Assembly: GCA_902486425.1 (NCBI GenBank)
Contig: CABTOK010000004.1
Coordinates: forward strand, 62,001-126,000
Origin: UBA11475 sp902486425
Lineage (GTDB): Bacteria > Bacillota > Clostridia > Christensenellales > Borkfalkiaceae
Reading direction: 5' to 3'
DNA: 64,000 bases
The number at the start of each line of letters is the position of its first letter. Positions within the stretch are counted from its first letter, which is position 1. Position numbers and translations under genes: made by a program. Shown here one piece after another: positions 44,368 through 53,970 of the stretch. The notes below the pieces were generated by a model. The model saw only the letters and a list, made by a program, of their open reading frames with translations. It did no database searches and was not told the DNA's origin.

Positions 44368-45972
44368 ATGAAATTCAGCGATTTAAATACACCCGATTAT
44401 ATTTTGAAAGTTTTCGACGAACTCGGAATAGCCGAACCTACCAAAGTTCAGGAAAGAACCATCCCCGTAATAGAAGCGGGCAAAGATGTGATAGGCAAAT
44501 CACAGACCGGTTCGGGAAAGACTTTTGCTTATGCGATACCCGCGCTCGAAAAGACTGATACCGACGACAAGTCCACGCAGATACTCGTCGTATGCCCGAC
44601 GAGAGAACTCGCCGTACAGGTTACGGGCGAATTCAGAAAACTTTTAAAGTACAGGGAAGGCGTTAAAGTCGTTCCGATAGTAGGCGGTTCCACGATGGAA
44701 AGACAGATCGTCGCGTTGAAAGCCGGCGCAAAAATAGTGGTAGGCACGCCGGGCAGGCTCAACGACCATTTAAGGAGAAGAACGCTTAAACTCCACAATC
44801 TTAAAATGCTCGTTTTGGACGAAGCGGATGAAATGCTCGATATGGGCTTTTTAAGCGAGATTGAAGAAATTCTTACCAAATCCAACAGAGAGAGGCAGAC
44901 CGTGATGTTTTCGGCGACAATGCCCGAAGACGTAAGAAATATAGCCAGACGTTATATGCGTTCGCCCGCATATCTCGAAATCGACAAAGCAGATAAGAAC
45001 GACGCGGTTCTGCAACGTTACGTCTCGGTAGGTCTCAGAGATAAGGACGCGGCTCTCAAAGAACTTTACAAAAAACTTTCGCCGAATCTCGCGATAGTTT
45101 TCTGCAATACCAAAAAAATGGTTTCGTCCTTAAAAAAGAAACTTGCCGACGAAGGAATAAAGGCTCTTGAGATCCACGGAGACATGCCGCAGTCCGAAAG
45201 AAAGTCGGTTATCGAAAAAATGAAGTCGGGCGAAAGCAATCTTCTGATAGCGACCGACGTCGCGGCGAGAGGACTCGATATAAGCGGCGTCGACGTCGTG
45301 TTCAATTACGATCTCCCGATTCATACCGAATGGTATACTCACCGCATCGGAAGAACGGCGAGAGCGGGAAAAACGGGCGAAGCGTACTCTATCGTCAATA
45401 CCGAAGTCCAGATGAGAACCTTGAAAAAGATCGAAAAGGAAACGGGCAACGTTATCAAAGAATACTTCTGTACCTATTCTAAAACGGTAAAACTCCCCGA
45501 AAAGAAGAAAAAGATAAAAATAAAATCCGACGGCAAACACGGCGGCAGCGGAAGACGCGGCTCGGCTTATCCCGAATACAAGACCTTCCGCAAAACCGGC
45601 AACGAAGAAAAAATATTCGGCAAAAAGGGTAAAGCCAAGGGCGTAAAAAATTACCTCAAAAACAAAAACGCGGACGGCGGCTTTACGGATACGAACAAAG
45701 GACAAAGGTCGGGCTTCGGTAAAGACGGTTCGTTCAAATCATACCAAAAATCCGGTAACGGTTTTTCGAAATCGTACCGCAAAAATTCCGGCGGTCCGGC
45801 TAAACCCTACCAAAAATCCGAAAGCGGCTACGCCAAAGATTCTTCTTACGGCAAAACTTCCGGAAAAAATTATTCTAAATCCGGATCCGGTAAAGGCAAA
45901 ACGTACGCCGGCGGCAAAAAAGCTCACGGCAGACCTACCGGTTCGAAAAGCAATTTCAAAAGACAAGGTTAA
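44368..45972 (+). CDS. DEAD-box ATP-dependent RNA helicase
   Basis: A 534-residue helicase. The core has the Q motif near residues 20-27, motif I SQTGSGKT near 46-53, PTRELA near 76-81, DEAD at about 152-155, SAT near 183-185, and the second RecA domain with ARGLD and HRIGRTARAGKTGE near 327-340. The C-terminal 150 residues are a low-complexity Gly/Ser/Lys/Tyr tail with repeated SYQKSG, KPYQKSES and SYGKTSGK units, likely for RNA binding. A 28-bp stretch of the tail (45757-45784) is nearly identical to an intergenic repeat at 20841-20868. It is similar to CshA/DeaD cold-shock helicases. SD AAGGA. Confidence 0.95.
   Translation: MKFSDLNTPDYILKVFDELGIAEPTKVQERTIPVIEAGKDVIGKSQTGSGKTFAYAIPALEKTDTDDKSTQILVVCPTRELAVQVTGEFRKLLKYREGVKVVPIVGGSTMERQIVALKAGAKIVVGTPGRLNDHLRRRTLKLHNLKMLVLDEADEMLDMGFLSEIEEILTKSNRERQTVMFSATMPEDVRNIARRYMRSPAYLEIDKADKNDAVLQRYVSVGLRDKDAALKELYKKLSPNLAIVFCNTKKMVSSLKKKLADEGIKALEIHGDMPQSERKSVIEKMKSGESNLLIATDVAARGLDISGVDVVFNYDLPIHTEWYTHRIGRTARAGKTGEAYSIVNTEVQMRTLKKIEKETGNVIKEYFCTYSKTVKLPEKKKKIKIKSDGKHGGSGRRGSAYPEYKTFRKTGNEEKIFGKKGKAKGVKNYLKNKNADGGFTDTNKGQRSGFGKDGSFKSYQKSGNGFSKSYRKNSGGPAKPYQKSESGYAKDSSYGKTSGKNYSKSGSGKGKTYAGGKKAHGRPTGSKSNFKRQG
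45757..45784. repeat. Dispersed short repeat, type B copy inside the helicase tail
   Basis: 27 of 28 bases agree with 20841-20868, one G to T change. Here it is in frame and encodes part of the basic tail. Confidence 0.6.
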
Positions 45973-46013
45973 AATTCAAACAACCTGCAAACAGATTAGT
46001 AGCGGACAAAAAA

Positions 46014-47576
46014 ATGAAAAAAGTAACCGATATGACGACGGGTTCGCCGTTTAAAAACATATTCCTGTTCGCCGTGCCTATGGCGATAGGCTTTATGCTA
46101 CAGGAATTATACGCTCTCGGAGATACGCTTATAGTGTCCTGGTCGAGAAACGCGAACGCCGCTACGGGCATAAACCTTACCGGCAGCATGAACTTTCTGA
46201 TAGTCGGCTTCGTGCAAGGGTTTTCGGCGGGGTTCGGTATCGTCTTAAGCCAGTTCGTCGGTGCAAGAGACGATAAAAAGATGCGTAATTCCGTTGCGAC
46301 GAGTCTTGTCCTTTCGGTAATAATAGCGGCTCTTATGTCGGTAATATCCGTATTGGCGGCAAGACCTGTTCTCGAACTTTTGTCCACGGACGAAAAGTAT
46401 ATAGGTTACTCCGAAAGTTATATAAAAGTAATCTTCGGCGGGATAATCTTCAACATGCTGTACAACCTGTCAGACCAGTTTTTGCGGGCGATGGGCGACA
46501 GCAAAACGCCGCTTTACATACTTATAATGTGCGCCGCTCTGAACATAGGACTGAACAGTCTTATGTTCGTAATTCCGCCTTTAACGGTAGCGTGGGCGGC
46601 ATGGGCGACGATAATAAGCCAGTGTATTTCGGCGATAGTGGGCTTTACGGTATTGTTCGTAAAGTTTCCCGTGTTAAGACTTAAAAAATCAGACTTCAGA
46701 TTTACTGCAAAGTTTGCCGGATTCCATCTTTCGATGGGCTTCCCGATGGCTCTACAGTTCGTCGTAACGGCTTCGGGATGTATGATAGCCCAAAAAGCGG
46801 TAAACGACCTTAACGATCCCGTCCTTTCGATGGCGCAGGCTAACGCGAGCAAGATAGACAATATCTTCGGGGCGATTTTAAGGGGCGCGGGACTTGCGAT
46901 GGCTACTTACGTCGGGCAGAATTACGGGGCGAAACGCTTCGACAGAATAGACGAAGGCTATAAAAAAGGCTTTCTTGTCGGACTTGTGTATTTTGTAATT
47001 TCGGTCGCGCTTTACGTGGGACTTTCGGGACCGCTCGCGAGACTTCTGCTTCCCGCAAACAAGATAGACGGCGACGCCGAAACGGTTTACCGACTGGCGT
47101 TTAAGTATAATTGTATTCAGGCGGCGTTTTATTATCCGCTGTTCTGCATACTTTACGCAAGGTCGGCGTTGCAGGCGATCGGCAGGAGCGGTTTGTCCGT
47201 TCTCGGCGGCGTGGTGGAATTTACGATGCGTACAACCGCGGCGAACACCATAGCCGTGTGGTTCGGCTACGACGGCGTTTGCTTTTCAAATCCCATGGCG
47301 TGGGTAGGCGGCGCGATATTCTTTTTGATAGCGTTCCCGCTCGCGTTTAAAAAACTCGTAAAATCTTACGGCGGAAAGGCTGTTACTCTGCCGGATTTAT
47401 CTACGTCACGCCCGGTTATTGCAGAAGATAAGGAAAATAGCGAACCGGCGGAACCCGCGCCAGTAATACGTTGGGGAGAACCGACGGTAAAAACCGGCGA
47501 CAAAGAAGATATTAACGAAGAAATCGAAACCGCCGAAAAACTCGCCGCCGCCGAAGACGAATTCCCTAAACAATAA
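46014..47576 (+). CDS. MATE-family efflux transporter
   Basis: A 520-residue multidrug/toxin extrusion protein with about twelve hydrophobic segments in two bundles. The N-terminal motif FKNIFLFAVPMAIGFMLQELYALGDT in outline (near residues 11-37) and the mid-chain start of the second bundle at GFHLSMGFPMALQFVVTASG (near 239-258) are typical. It exports cationic compounds using Na+ or H+. The C-terminal 75 residues form an unusual acidic soluble tail (Glu/Pro rich). The Shine-Dalgarno is weak. It starts 41 nt after the helicase gene, so co-transcription is likely. Confidence 0.93.
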   Translation: MKKVTDMTTGSPFKNIFLFAVPMAIGFMLQELYALGDTLIVSWSRNANAATGINLTGSMNFLIVGFVQGFSAGFGIVLSQFVGARDDKKMRNSVATSLVLSVIIAALMSVISVLAARPVLELLSTDEKYIGYSESYIKVIFGGIIFNMLYNLSDQFLRAMGDSKTPLYILIMCAALNIGLNSLMFVIPPLTVAWAAWATIISQCISAIVGFTVLFVKFPVLRLKKSDFRFTAKFAGFHLSMGFPMALQFVVTASGCMIAQKAVNDLNDPVLSMAQANASKIDNIFGAILRGAGLAMATYVGQNYGAKRFDRIDEGYKKGFLVGLVYFVISVALYVGLSGPLARLLLPANKIDGDAETVYRLAFKYNCIQAAFYYPLFCILYARSALQAIGRSGLSVLGGVVEFTMRTTAANTIAVWFGYDGVCFSNPMAWVGGAIFFLIAFPLAFKKLVKSYGGKAVTLPDLSTSRPVIAEDKENSEPAEPAPVIRWGEPTVKTGDKEDINEEIETAEKLAAAEDEFPKQ

Positions 47577-47618
47577 CCGAGATTCTTGATAGCCCCGGCG
47601 AAGGAAAGTGTTTAAATT

Positions 47619-48740
47619 ATGATTAAAAATACAGGGAGCTTATATAGGCAAAATCCGGCTTCTCAGGAAAGTAAAAAAACAGAAGCGGTAGTAGATAAAA
47701 ATATTGCAAAACTGTCGGACATGCAGAAAGAAGTTTTCGAATACAATAAAAAGTTTGTAAAAATCGGGAAAGAATCAAGAACAATATCGGAAGAAGAACA
47801 GATAATTTTCGGCAAATATAACGGCAAAAAGATAGACCTTGACTATTTTTATGAAAATATAGAAAAATTCATTGTCAATGTATACGGCGATATGAAAAAA
47901 TATTCGCCGTGTAAAGCCATAGTTATAGATACGGAGTGTCTTATACCGGACGAATATTTTTATTCGTTTTATCTGATTCCGCTGAAAGACGATCAGAAAA
48001 AGCCGAAATACAAGGATAAAGAACTTTTAGCGTATATAACGTCGAGAGACGGAGTAACCGTTTATGCCGCGGGGTTTGTGTGTGGCGGCATGATAATCGG
48101 CTCGGAGGAGTTAGAAGAAGAGCTAAACGATATATGCTGCGGCGAAGAAGATACTCCCGTTTATTATAACGATTTATACGATGATTATATAGACAAGTTT
48201 CAGATCGAAATGCTTGAATACGACCGAAAACTCGTTGAAAAAGAAAAAAATATCGCTGTAAATAAAAGAACCATAGGTGAAGAAGAAAACATCATTATCA
48301 ACGAACTCGGCGGAGAAAAAGTTGATAGTTTATATATTGATAAGTTTTTAGATAAGCTTTCCCCGATTTATAATATTATTTTACGGGATCCTGGTTTATA
48401 TGTTTATAATTTTTTAGATAAGTTTTCCGTCAAAGGTAAGCTTTGTTTGAATCGATCGTCGTCGTTCAGAATTATTTACAGAGATACCGGAAAAATTATT
48501 CCCGAAGAATATTTTTATTCTTTCTATCGTATTCCGTTAGAAAGCAAGCAGAAAAAGCCCGAGTACCGAGATAAAGAATTATTGGCGTTTATATCGTCGC
48601 GAGACGGCAAAAACGTATACGTAGCCGATTTTTTGAACGATATAATAGCGGAAGATTCGTGCCGCGAGAAATTAAATAAAGTCGTTTATAAAGAAAACGG
48701 CGTCGCGGTTTATTATGACGATATGAAAAGAACTCCTTGA
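47619..48740 (+). CDS. Protein of unknown function with an internal duplication
   Basis: A 373-residue protein I do not recognise. It contains two copies of a domain of about 140 residues: one with ISEEEQIIFGKYNGKKID (about 57-74) through EYFYSFYLIPL and KDKELLAYITSRDG, the other with IGEEENIIINELGGEKVD (about 218-235) through EYFYSFYRIPL and RDKELLAFISSRDG. No signal peptide or membrane helix is seen, so it is probably cytoplasmic. Strongly charged linkers precede each copy. It follows the MATE gene after 42 nt and has its own terminator. The duplication has diverged to roughly one-third identity, suggesting an old event. Confidence 0.8.
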   Translation: MIKNTGSLYRQNPASQESKKTEAVVDKNIAKLSDMQKEVFEYNKKFVKIGKESRTISEEEQIIFGKYNGKKIDLDYFYENIEKFIVNVYGDMKKYSPCKAIVIDTECLIPDEYFYSFYLIPLKDDQKKPKYKDKELLAYITSRDGVTVYAAGFVCGGMIIGSEELEEELNDICCGEEDTPVYYNDLYDDYIDKFQIEMLEYDRKLVEKEKNIAVNKRTIGEEENIIINELGGEKVDSLYIDKFLDKLSPIYNIILRDPGLYVYNFLDKFSVKGKLCLNRSSSFRIIYRDTGKIIPEEYFYSFYRIPLESKQKKPEYRDKELLAFISSRDGKNVYVADFLNDIIAEDSCREKLNKVVYKENGVAVYYDDMKRTP

Positions 48741-48756
48741 AAGGAGTTCTTTTTTG
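48725..48756 (+). terminator. Terminator of the MATE/duplicated-domain genes
   Basis: Stem AAAAGAACTCCTT / AAGGAGTTCTTTT, starting in the last codons. Confidence 0.88.
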
Positions 48757-48850
48757 GTCTCGGATTTTAAAATTGTCGTCGCCGTGATTTTGATGTAATT
48801 GCGGTTTGCAGGTAAAGTGGAGCAATGATTTTTAAGGTTATGTTTCAGAC

Positions 48851-48868
48851 GGAACGGTTCGCCGAAAC
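48851..48868. repeat. Dispersed short repeat, type A copy 3
   Basis: GGAACGGTTCGCCGAAAC, identical to 20759-20776; intergenic. The rest of the 48757-48956 spacer shows no gene. Confidence 0.55.
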
Positions 48869-48956
48869 ATAGCCGAAAAACATAAAAGTATCTGTATTAT
48901 AATTTAATCTATTTATATATTGTTATATACGCTATAAATAAAATACCGTAATAAAA

Positions 48957-48990
48957 AACAGGCTCGCGGAAAGTTTCCGCGAGCCTGTTC
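48957..48990. terminator. Bidirectional terminator after nifJ
   Basis: Stem ACAGGCTCGCGGAAA / TTTCCGCGAGCCTGT with a two-base loop, T-rich on the plus side. Confidence 0.85.
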
Positions 48991-49048
48991 TATTTTGTTT
49001 TATACGCTTTTATCTTATTGCCGTAAGGCACCGAAAAGCGTTATATTC

Positions 49049-52000
49049 TTATTCTTTTCCTGCAAGTTTTTTGTACTTTTCGAGTCTTGCCTTGGAATCT
49101 TCTTCGGTCTTTTCAAAGAGCTTTTCGGCAATCTGCGGCTGAGTCTTTACAAGCGAAGAATATCTCGTTTCGCCGATAAGGAAGTCGTGATAGTTTGCAG
49201 TCGGTTCTTTGCTGTCGAGCGAGAAGGACGAAGTTTCGGGATTGTATCTGTAAAGCTGCCAGTATCCGCATTCAACCGCACGCTTTTCTTCATCCTGAGA
49301 CTTGGTCATGTTGATACCGTGGTTGATACAGGGAGCGTAGCAGATTACGAGAGACGGTCCGTGGTAAGCTTCCGCTTCTACGATAGCGTTCAGGAACTGC
49401 TGTTTGTTGGAACCCATAGCGCACTGAGCGACGTATACGTAGCCGTAGCTCATCGCCATCATGCCGAGATCCTTCTTCTTGGTTCTCTTGCCTGCCGCCG
49501 CGAATTTAGCAACCGAGCCGGTGGGGGTGGACTTACTCGCCTGTCCGCCGGTGTTCGAATAAACTTCGGTATCGAGAACGAGTACGTTTACGTCTTCGCC
49601 GGAAGCGAGTACGTGGTCGAGTCCGCCGTAACCGATATCGTAAGCCCAGCCGTCGCCACCGAAGATCCAGATGGACTTTTTGACAAGGCAGTCTTTATTT
49701 TTGATGATTTCGTTCGTGAGATCGGAAAGCGGGCAGTTGCCTTTGCAATTTTCGATAAGGGCGACGAGTTTTGCGGAAGCCGCTTTGCTTCCTTCGGCGT
49801 CGTTTCTGTTTTCGAGCCATGCGTTAGCAGCGTCTTTTACGGTCTGTTCGGTAGCTTCTTCGGCAAGTTTTGTAATAACGTCGGCAAGCTTCGAACGTCT
49901 CTGAGCGTAAGCAAGGTTGATGCCGTAGCCGAATTCGGCGTTGTCTTCGAACAGGGAGTTAGCCCATGCGGGACCGTGACCTTCTTTATTTACGGTGTAG
50001 GGGCAGGTGGGAGCGGAACCGCCGTAGATGGACGAGCAGCCTGTAGCGTTAGCTACGATCATTCTGTCGCCGAACATCTGGGTGATAACCTTTACGTAAG
50101 GAGTTTCGCCGCAGCCTGCGCAAGCGCCGGAGAATTCGAAGAGCGGCTGTCTGAACTGCGAACCTTTGACGGTGGTCGCTTTGCAGCCGGGAACGTTCGA
50201 TACGTCAACCTTTTCGAGCTTTTCGGAATAGTCGTAATTTACGGTTTCTTCTTCTACCACGGATCCTAAGGGAACCATTTCGAGAGCCTTTTCTTTAGCG
50301 GGGCAGATGTTTGCGCAAACGCCGCAGCCCATACAGTCAAGCGGAGAAACCTGAATTCTGAAATCGTAACCCTTGTTGCCGATCATAGCCTTGGTTTCGA
50401 ACGAAGCGGGCTTTTCCGCGTCGGACTTGACTACCGCCGGTCTGATACATGCGTGGGGGCATACGAAGGAGCACTGGTTACACTGAATACATTTTTCGGC
50501 ATTCCATTTGGGAACGAGTACCGCGACGCCTCTCTTTTCGTACTGAGTCGTTCCTGTGGGAACGGTTCCGTCGGGAGAGAACTTGGAGGAGGGAAGTTTG
50601 TCGCCCTTCTGCGCGATAATCGGAGCTACGGTGTTAAGGAAGTATTCGGTACCCGAAACCTTAACCATTTCGGCTCCTTCGGTCGTGGTCTTCCACGATT
50701 CGGGAACTTCTATCTTGACAAGGTTTGCGGAAGCGGAGTCGATAGCGTCGTAGTTCATCTGAACGACCGCGTCGCCTTTCTTGGAGAAAGACTTGTAAGC
50801 CATCTTCTTCATGAATTCGACCGCGTCGGTATAGGGGATAATATTCGCGATTTTGAAGAACGCGGACTGAAGAATAGTGTTTGTTCTGCCTTTGAGTCCG
50901 AGTCCCGCGGCGATATCGATAGCGTCGATTACGTAGAAGTGAATATGTTTGTTCGCAATGTCGTTTTTAACCTTTGGGGGAAGAACGTGTTCGAGCTGTT
51001 CTACGGTAAGAGCGGAAGTGTTGAGAAGGAAAGAACCGCCTTCTTTAAGGTCTCCGGTCATGTCGTAACGGGTGATGTAGGACGGGTTGGAGCACTGAAC
51101 GAAGTCTGCCGCGTCTATAAGATAAGCGGACTGAATCTTCGTATCGCCGAAACGAAGGTGCGATACCGTTATACCGCCCGACTTTTTGGAGTCGTAGAAG
51201 AAGTAACCCTGAACGTATTTATCGGTATGGTCGCCGATGATTTTGATCGAGTTTTTATTCGCGCCGACCGTACCGTCGGAACCGAGTCCCCAGAACTTGC
51301 ACGAAATGGTGCCTGCGGGAGCCGCGTTGTACTGTTCGGAGAAGTCGAGCGAAGTGTTGGTAAGATCGTCGTAGATACCTACGGTGAAGTGATTCTTGGG
51401 TTCTTTGGATTCAAGATTCTTGTAAACCGCGTAAACCATAGACGGGTTGAATTCTTTGGAACCTAATCCGTATCTGCCGCCTACTACCTTGATGTCGGTC
51501 ATACCCTTTTCGAGAAGGGCTGCGCATACGTCGAGATATAAGGGTTCGCCGAGAGAGCCGGGTTCTTTCGTTCTGTCGAGAACGGCAAGTTTTTTGACGG
51601 TCTTCGGAAGAGCTTCGGTAAAGTGTTCGATGGAGAACGGTCTGTAAAGTCTTACTTTCAGAAGACCTACCCTGTGTCCTTCGGAATTCATTTTGTTGAT
51701 TGTTTCTTCAACTGCGTCCGCGCCGGAACCCATAAGTACGATTACGTTTTCTGCGTCTTTCGCGCCGACGTAGTCGAAAAGGTGATAGCTTCTGCCGGTG
51801 AGTTTGGATACCTTGTCCATCATTTCCTGTACGATGGCGGGGGTAGCGTTGTAGTATTTGTTAGCCGTTTCTCTGTTCTGGAAGTAGATATCGGCGTTTT
51901 GCGCGGTACCTCTCTGAACGGGATGTTCGGGATTAAGCGCTCTCTTTCTGAATTCTTCGATGTCCTTCATGTCTACGAGAGTTTTCATTTCGTCGTAGTC

Positions 52001-52555
52001 GATTACGTCGATCTTGGAAACTTCGTGAGAAGTTCTGAAACCGTCGAAGAAGTGAAGGAAGGGAACCTTCGCTTTAAGAGTGGAAAGGTGCGCTACGAGA
52101 GCGAGATCCATAACTTCCTGTACGGAGTTCGACGCAAGCATCGCAAAGCCCGTCTGACGGCAAGCCATTACGTCGGAGTGGTCGCCGAAAATGTTAAGCG
52201 CGTGAGCGGCTAAAGCTCTCGCGGAAACGTGGAAAACCGTCGGGAGAAGTTCGCCCGCGATTTTGTACATGTTGGGGATCATTAAAAGAAGTCCCTGACT
52301 TGCGGTGTAGGTGGTGGTCAGTGCGCCGGCGGTCAAAGAACCGTGTACGGCGCCTGCGGCGCCGCCTTCGGATTCCATTTCTGCAAGGCGAAGTTTCTGA
52401 CCGAACATATTGACTCTGCCCTGCGCAGACCATTCGTCGGCAACTTCGGCCATAGGGGAAGAGGGGGTTATCGGGTAGATAGCGGCTACTTCCGAAAAGG
52501 CATAGGCAACGTGGCTGGCGGCGGTGTTTCCGTCAATCGTCATTTTTGTGCTCAT
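49049..52555 (-). CDS. nifJ: Pyruvate:ferredoxin (flavodoxin) oxidoreductase
   Basis: A 1168-residue single-chain PFOR with all domains fused. The N-terminal TPP-pyrimidine part has YPITPSSPMAEVADEW near residues 20-35, the ferredoxin-like domain carries two [4Fe-4S] sites (CIQCNQCSFVCPHAC near 690, CMGCGVCANICPAKEKAL near 745), and the TPP-binding part has GGDGWAYDIGYGGLDHVL near 965-982 and YSNTGGQASKSTP. It oxidises pyruvate to acetyl-CoA and CO2, giving reduced ferredoxin, the central step of clostridial fermentation. The mRNA appears to begin with a stem-loop (52613-52636). SD GGAGG. Confidence 0.98.
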   Translation of the reverse strand: MSTKMTIDGNTAASHVAYAFSEVAAIYPITPSSPMAEVADEWSAQGRVNMFGQKLRLAEMESEGGAAGAVHGSLTAGALTTTYTASQGLLLMIPNMYKIAGELLPTVFHVSARALAAHALNIFGDHSDVMACRQTGFAMLASNSVQEVMDLALVAHLSTLKAKVPFLHFFDGFRTSHEVSKIDVIDYDEMKTLVDMKDIEEFRKRALNPEHPVQRGTAQNADIYFQNRETANKYYNATPAIVQEMMDKVSKLTGRSYHLFDYVGAKDAENVIVLMGSGADAVEETINKMNSEGHRVGLLKVRLYRPFSIEHFTEALPKTVKKLAVLDRTKEPGSLGEPLYLDVCAALLEKGMTDIKVVGGRYGLGSKEFNPSMVYAVYKNLESKEPKNHFTVGIYDDLTNTSLDFSEQYNAAPAGTISCKFWGLGSDGTVGANKNSIKIIGDHTDKYVQGYFFYDSKKSGGITVSHLRFGDTKIQSAYLIDAADFVQCSNPSYITRYDMTGDLKEGGSFLLNTSALTVEQLEHVLPPKVKNDIANKHIHFYVIDAIDIAAGLGLKGRTNTILQSAFFKIANIIPYTDAVEFMKKMAYKSFSKKGDAVVQMNYDAIDSASANLVKIEVPESWKTTTEGAEMVKVSGTEYFLNTVAPIIAQKGDKLPSSKFSPDGTVPTGTTQYEKRGVAVLVPKWNAEKCIQCNQCSFVCPHACIRPAVVKSDAEKPASFETKAMIGNKGYDFRIQVSPLDCMGCGVCANICPAKEKALEMVPLGSVVEEETVNYDYSEKLEKVDVSNVPGCKATTVKGSQFRQPLFEFSGACAGCGETPYVKVITQMFGDRMIVANATGCSSIYGGSAPTCPYTVNKEGHGPAWANSLFEDNAEFGYGINLAYAQRRSKLADVITKLAEEATEQTVKDAANAWLENRNDAEGSKAASAKLVALIENCKGNCPLSDLTNEIIKNKDCLVKKSIWIFGGDGWAYDIGYGGLDHVLASGEDVNVLVLDTEVYSNTGGQASKSTPTGSVAKFAAAGKRTKKKDLGMMAMSYGYVYVAQCAMGSNKQQFLNAIVEAEAYHGPSLVICYAPCINHGINMTKSQDEEKRAVECGYWQLYRYNPETSSFSLDSKEPTANYHDFLIGETRYSSLVKTQPQIAEKLFEKTEEDSKARLEKYKKLAGKE

Positions 52556-52612
52556 TTGGTATATCCTCCAAAAAAATTATCTTGATTCAAGCGTTTCGGG
52601 ATAAAAAACCCT

Positions 52613-52636
52613 CTGCGGTTACGCTCAAAGCCGCAG
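52613..52636 (-). promoter_or_regulatory. 5'-terminal hairpin of the nifJ mRNA
   Basis: Stem CTGCGG / CCGCAG on the minus strand, beginning at the expected start and followed after four bases by TTTTTT (52608-52603). It could stabilise the message or act as a weak attenuator. Confidence 0.5.
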
Positions 52637-52641
52637 TAATA

Positions 52642-52670
52642 ATTATATAATTAAAACGGCTATTAGTCAA
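52642..52670 (-). promoter_or_regulatory. Promoter of nifJ
   Basis: Minus strand: TTGACT (52670-52665), 17-nt spacer, TATAAT (52647-52642). Confidence 0.8.
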
Positions 52671-52737
52671 ATAAAAACTTTTAAGCTTAAAATATTAGCT
52701 TTTACTAACTTTTTAACCGTTTTAAAATAATTTGCGA

Positions 52738-53688
52738 TTAAAAATTTTCGATTTCTATTCCGTTTTCCGTTTCTGTAACGTTAAAAAGCGCGGCTGTTTC
52801 CGGAATATCTTTATCGGGATCGCCGTCTTTTAAGAAGCCGCCGTTCGGCGTGTGAAATGTCATCGCAACCGTATGGTCGTTTTTCATAAAAAGCATCGGA
52901 TGTCCGCCGTCGTGAACCCATTCTTTTTTAAGGTTCCTGGCGTAAAGCGGAGTTTTGCCGTGCGACCAGTTCCCGGTAAGTTTGCCGTTATCGGACTCGG
53001 AAAGCCCGACTACGTAATACCCGTTTTCATAGTTCGACCAGATCATGTAAAGATTTCCGTTTGAAGAAAACATAAACGGGGCTTCCGCTACTCTGTCGTT
53101 CGTCCAGCAGGGATCGTCGGCTTTGAAAAGAGTGAACGGCGTGCCGGCGGTTTCGGTAAGATCGTCCGAAAGTCCGACCGCTTCTATTTTGCCGACGCCG
53201 TCTTCTTCGGTCGTAAAACATCTCGAATAAACGAGATAAGGGGTGTCGTTTTCTATCCACAAAGTCCCGTCGATTACGTCTTTGTTTTCGAGCGGGAAGG
53301 AAGCGATTTTTATAAACCTGCCGAAGGGAGAAACCGATTTTGCGATAAAAATAACGTCGCGCGCATTTTTTGTTTTTGCCTTTGCCGAAGTTATAAGGTA
53401 GTAATGACCTTTATAAAAATGCACTTCGGGCGCCCAGAATCTGTCGGTAAGGTTGTCCGCGTCGCCGTCTCTGTATACGTGGAAAGATTCGCTCCAGTTT
53501 TCGAGATCGCGGCTGACGTGGCAACTTACGCCGTCCGGAGACGACTTATAAAGAATATAAGTTCCGCCGTAATTTAAAATGAACGGATCTCTTATGTGAA
53601 TTTCTTTAAGCTTAAGGGGATAATAAAGGCAGTTGACCGAACCCGGGACGGGAACGGTTGCCGTGATTTCGGAATTCAAGAAGTTCAT
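52738..53688 (-). CDS. Glycoside hydrolase family 43-like protein
   Basis: A 316-residue five-bladed beta-propeller glycosidase of the GH43/GH32 clan. The three acidic catalytic-type residues are visible: IRDPFI (Asp34), VIDGTLW (Asp140) and AEAPFMF (Glu202), with the repeated tryptophan motifs of the propeller. Such enzymes cleave arabinose or xylose from plant polysaccharides or oligosaccharides. There is no signal peptide, so it probably acts on imported oligosaccharides. It is alone on its strand with no sugar transporter nearby. The Shine-Dalgarno is weak (AGGAA, 11 nt away). Confidence 0.85.
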   Translation of the reverse strand: MNFLNSEITATVPVPGSVNCLYYPLKLKEIHIRDPFILNYGGTYILYKSSPDGVSCHVSRDLENWSESFHVYRDGDADNLTDRFWAPEVHFYKGHYYLITSAKAKTKNARDVIFIAKSVSPFGRFIKIASFPLENKDVIDGTLWIENDTPYLVYSRCFTTEEDGVGKIEAVGLSDDLTETAGTPFTLFKADDPCWTNDRVAEAPFMFSSNGNLYMIWSNYENGYYVVGLSESDNGKLTGNWSHGKTPLYARNLKKEWVHDGGHPMLFMKNDHTVAMTFHTPNGGFLKDGDPDKDIPETAALFNVTETENGIEIENF

Positions 53689-53922
53689 ATGTTAAAGTAT
53701 TCCTGTTTTTTGTAAGATTATTTTCGATAAAACAAGCGGGTTAAAGCTTTATTTAAACGACTTGCATAACGTACCGTATAATTATTATAACACGATTAAA
53801 AAAAATTGCAAGAAGTAACGCGAAAATTAAACTACTTTTACGCGGCGTTTTTTCGGTTTTGCGGTAAAACCCGCCGTACGGTCCCGAATAACGGATAAAA
53901 ATCGAAATCGGGTTCAAATCGT

Positions 53923-53951
53923 TGTCGATTTCGTTAATTTGTGTTAAAATA
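53923..53951 (+). promoter_or_regulatory. Promoter of the ecfA-ecfA-ecfT-truA operon
   Basis: TTGTCG, 17-nt spacer, TAAAAT (ends near 53950), with AGAGG before the ATG at 53971. Confidence 0.65.
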
Positions 53952-53970
53952 TATTTTCAGAGGAATTTTT

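Noticed and set aside
48995..50269. 424-codon frame opposite nifJ
   Set aside because: Antisense shadow of a certain gene; long open frames on the opposite strand follow from the codon use.
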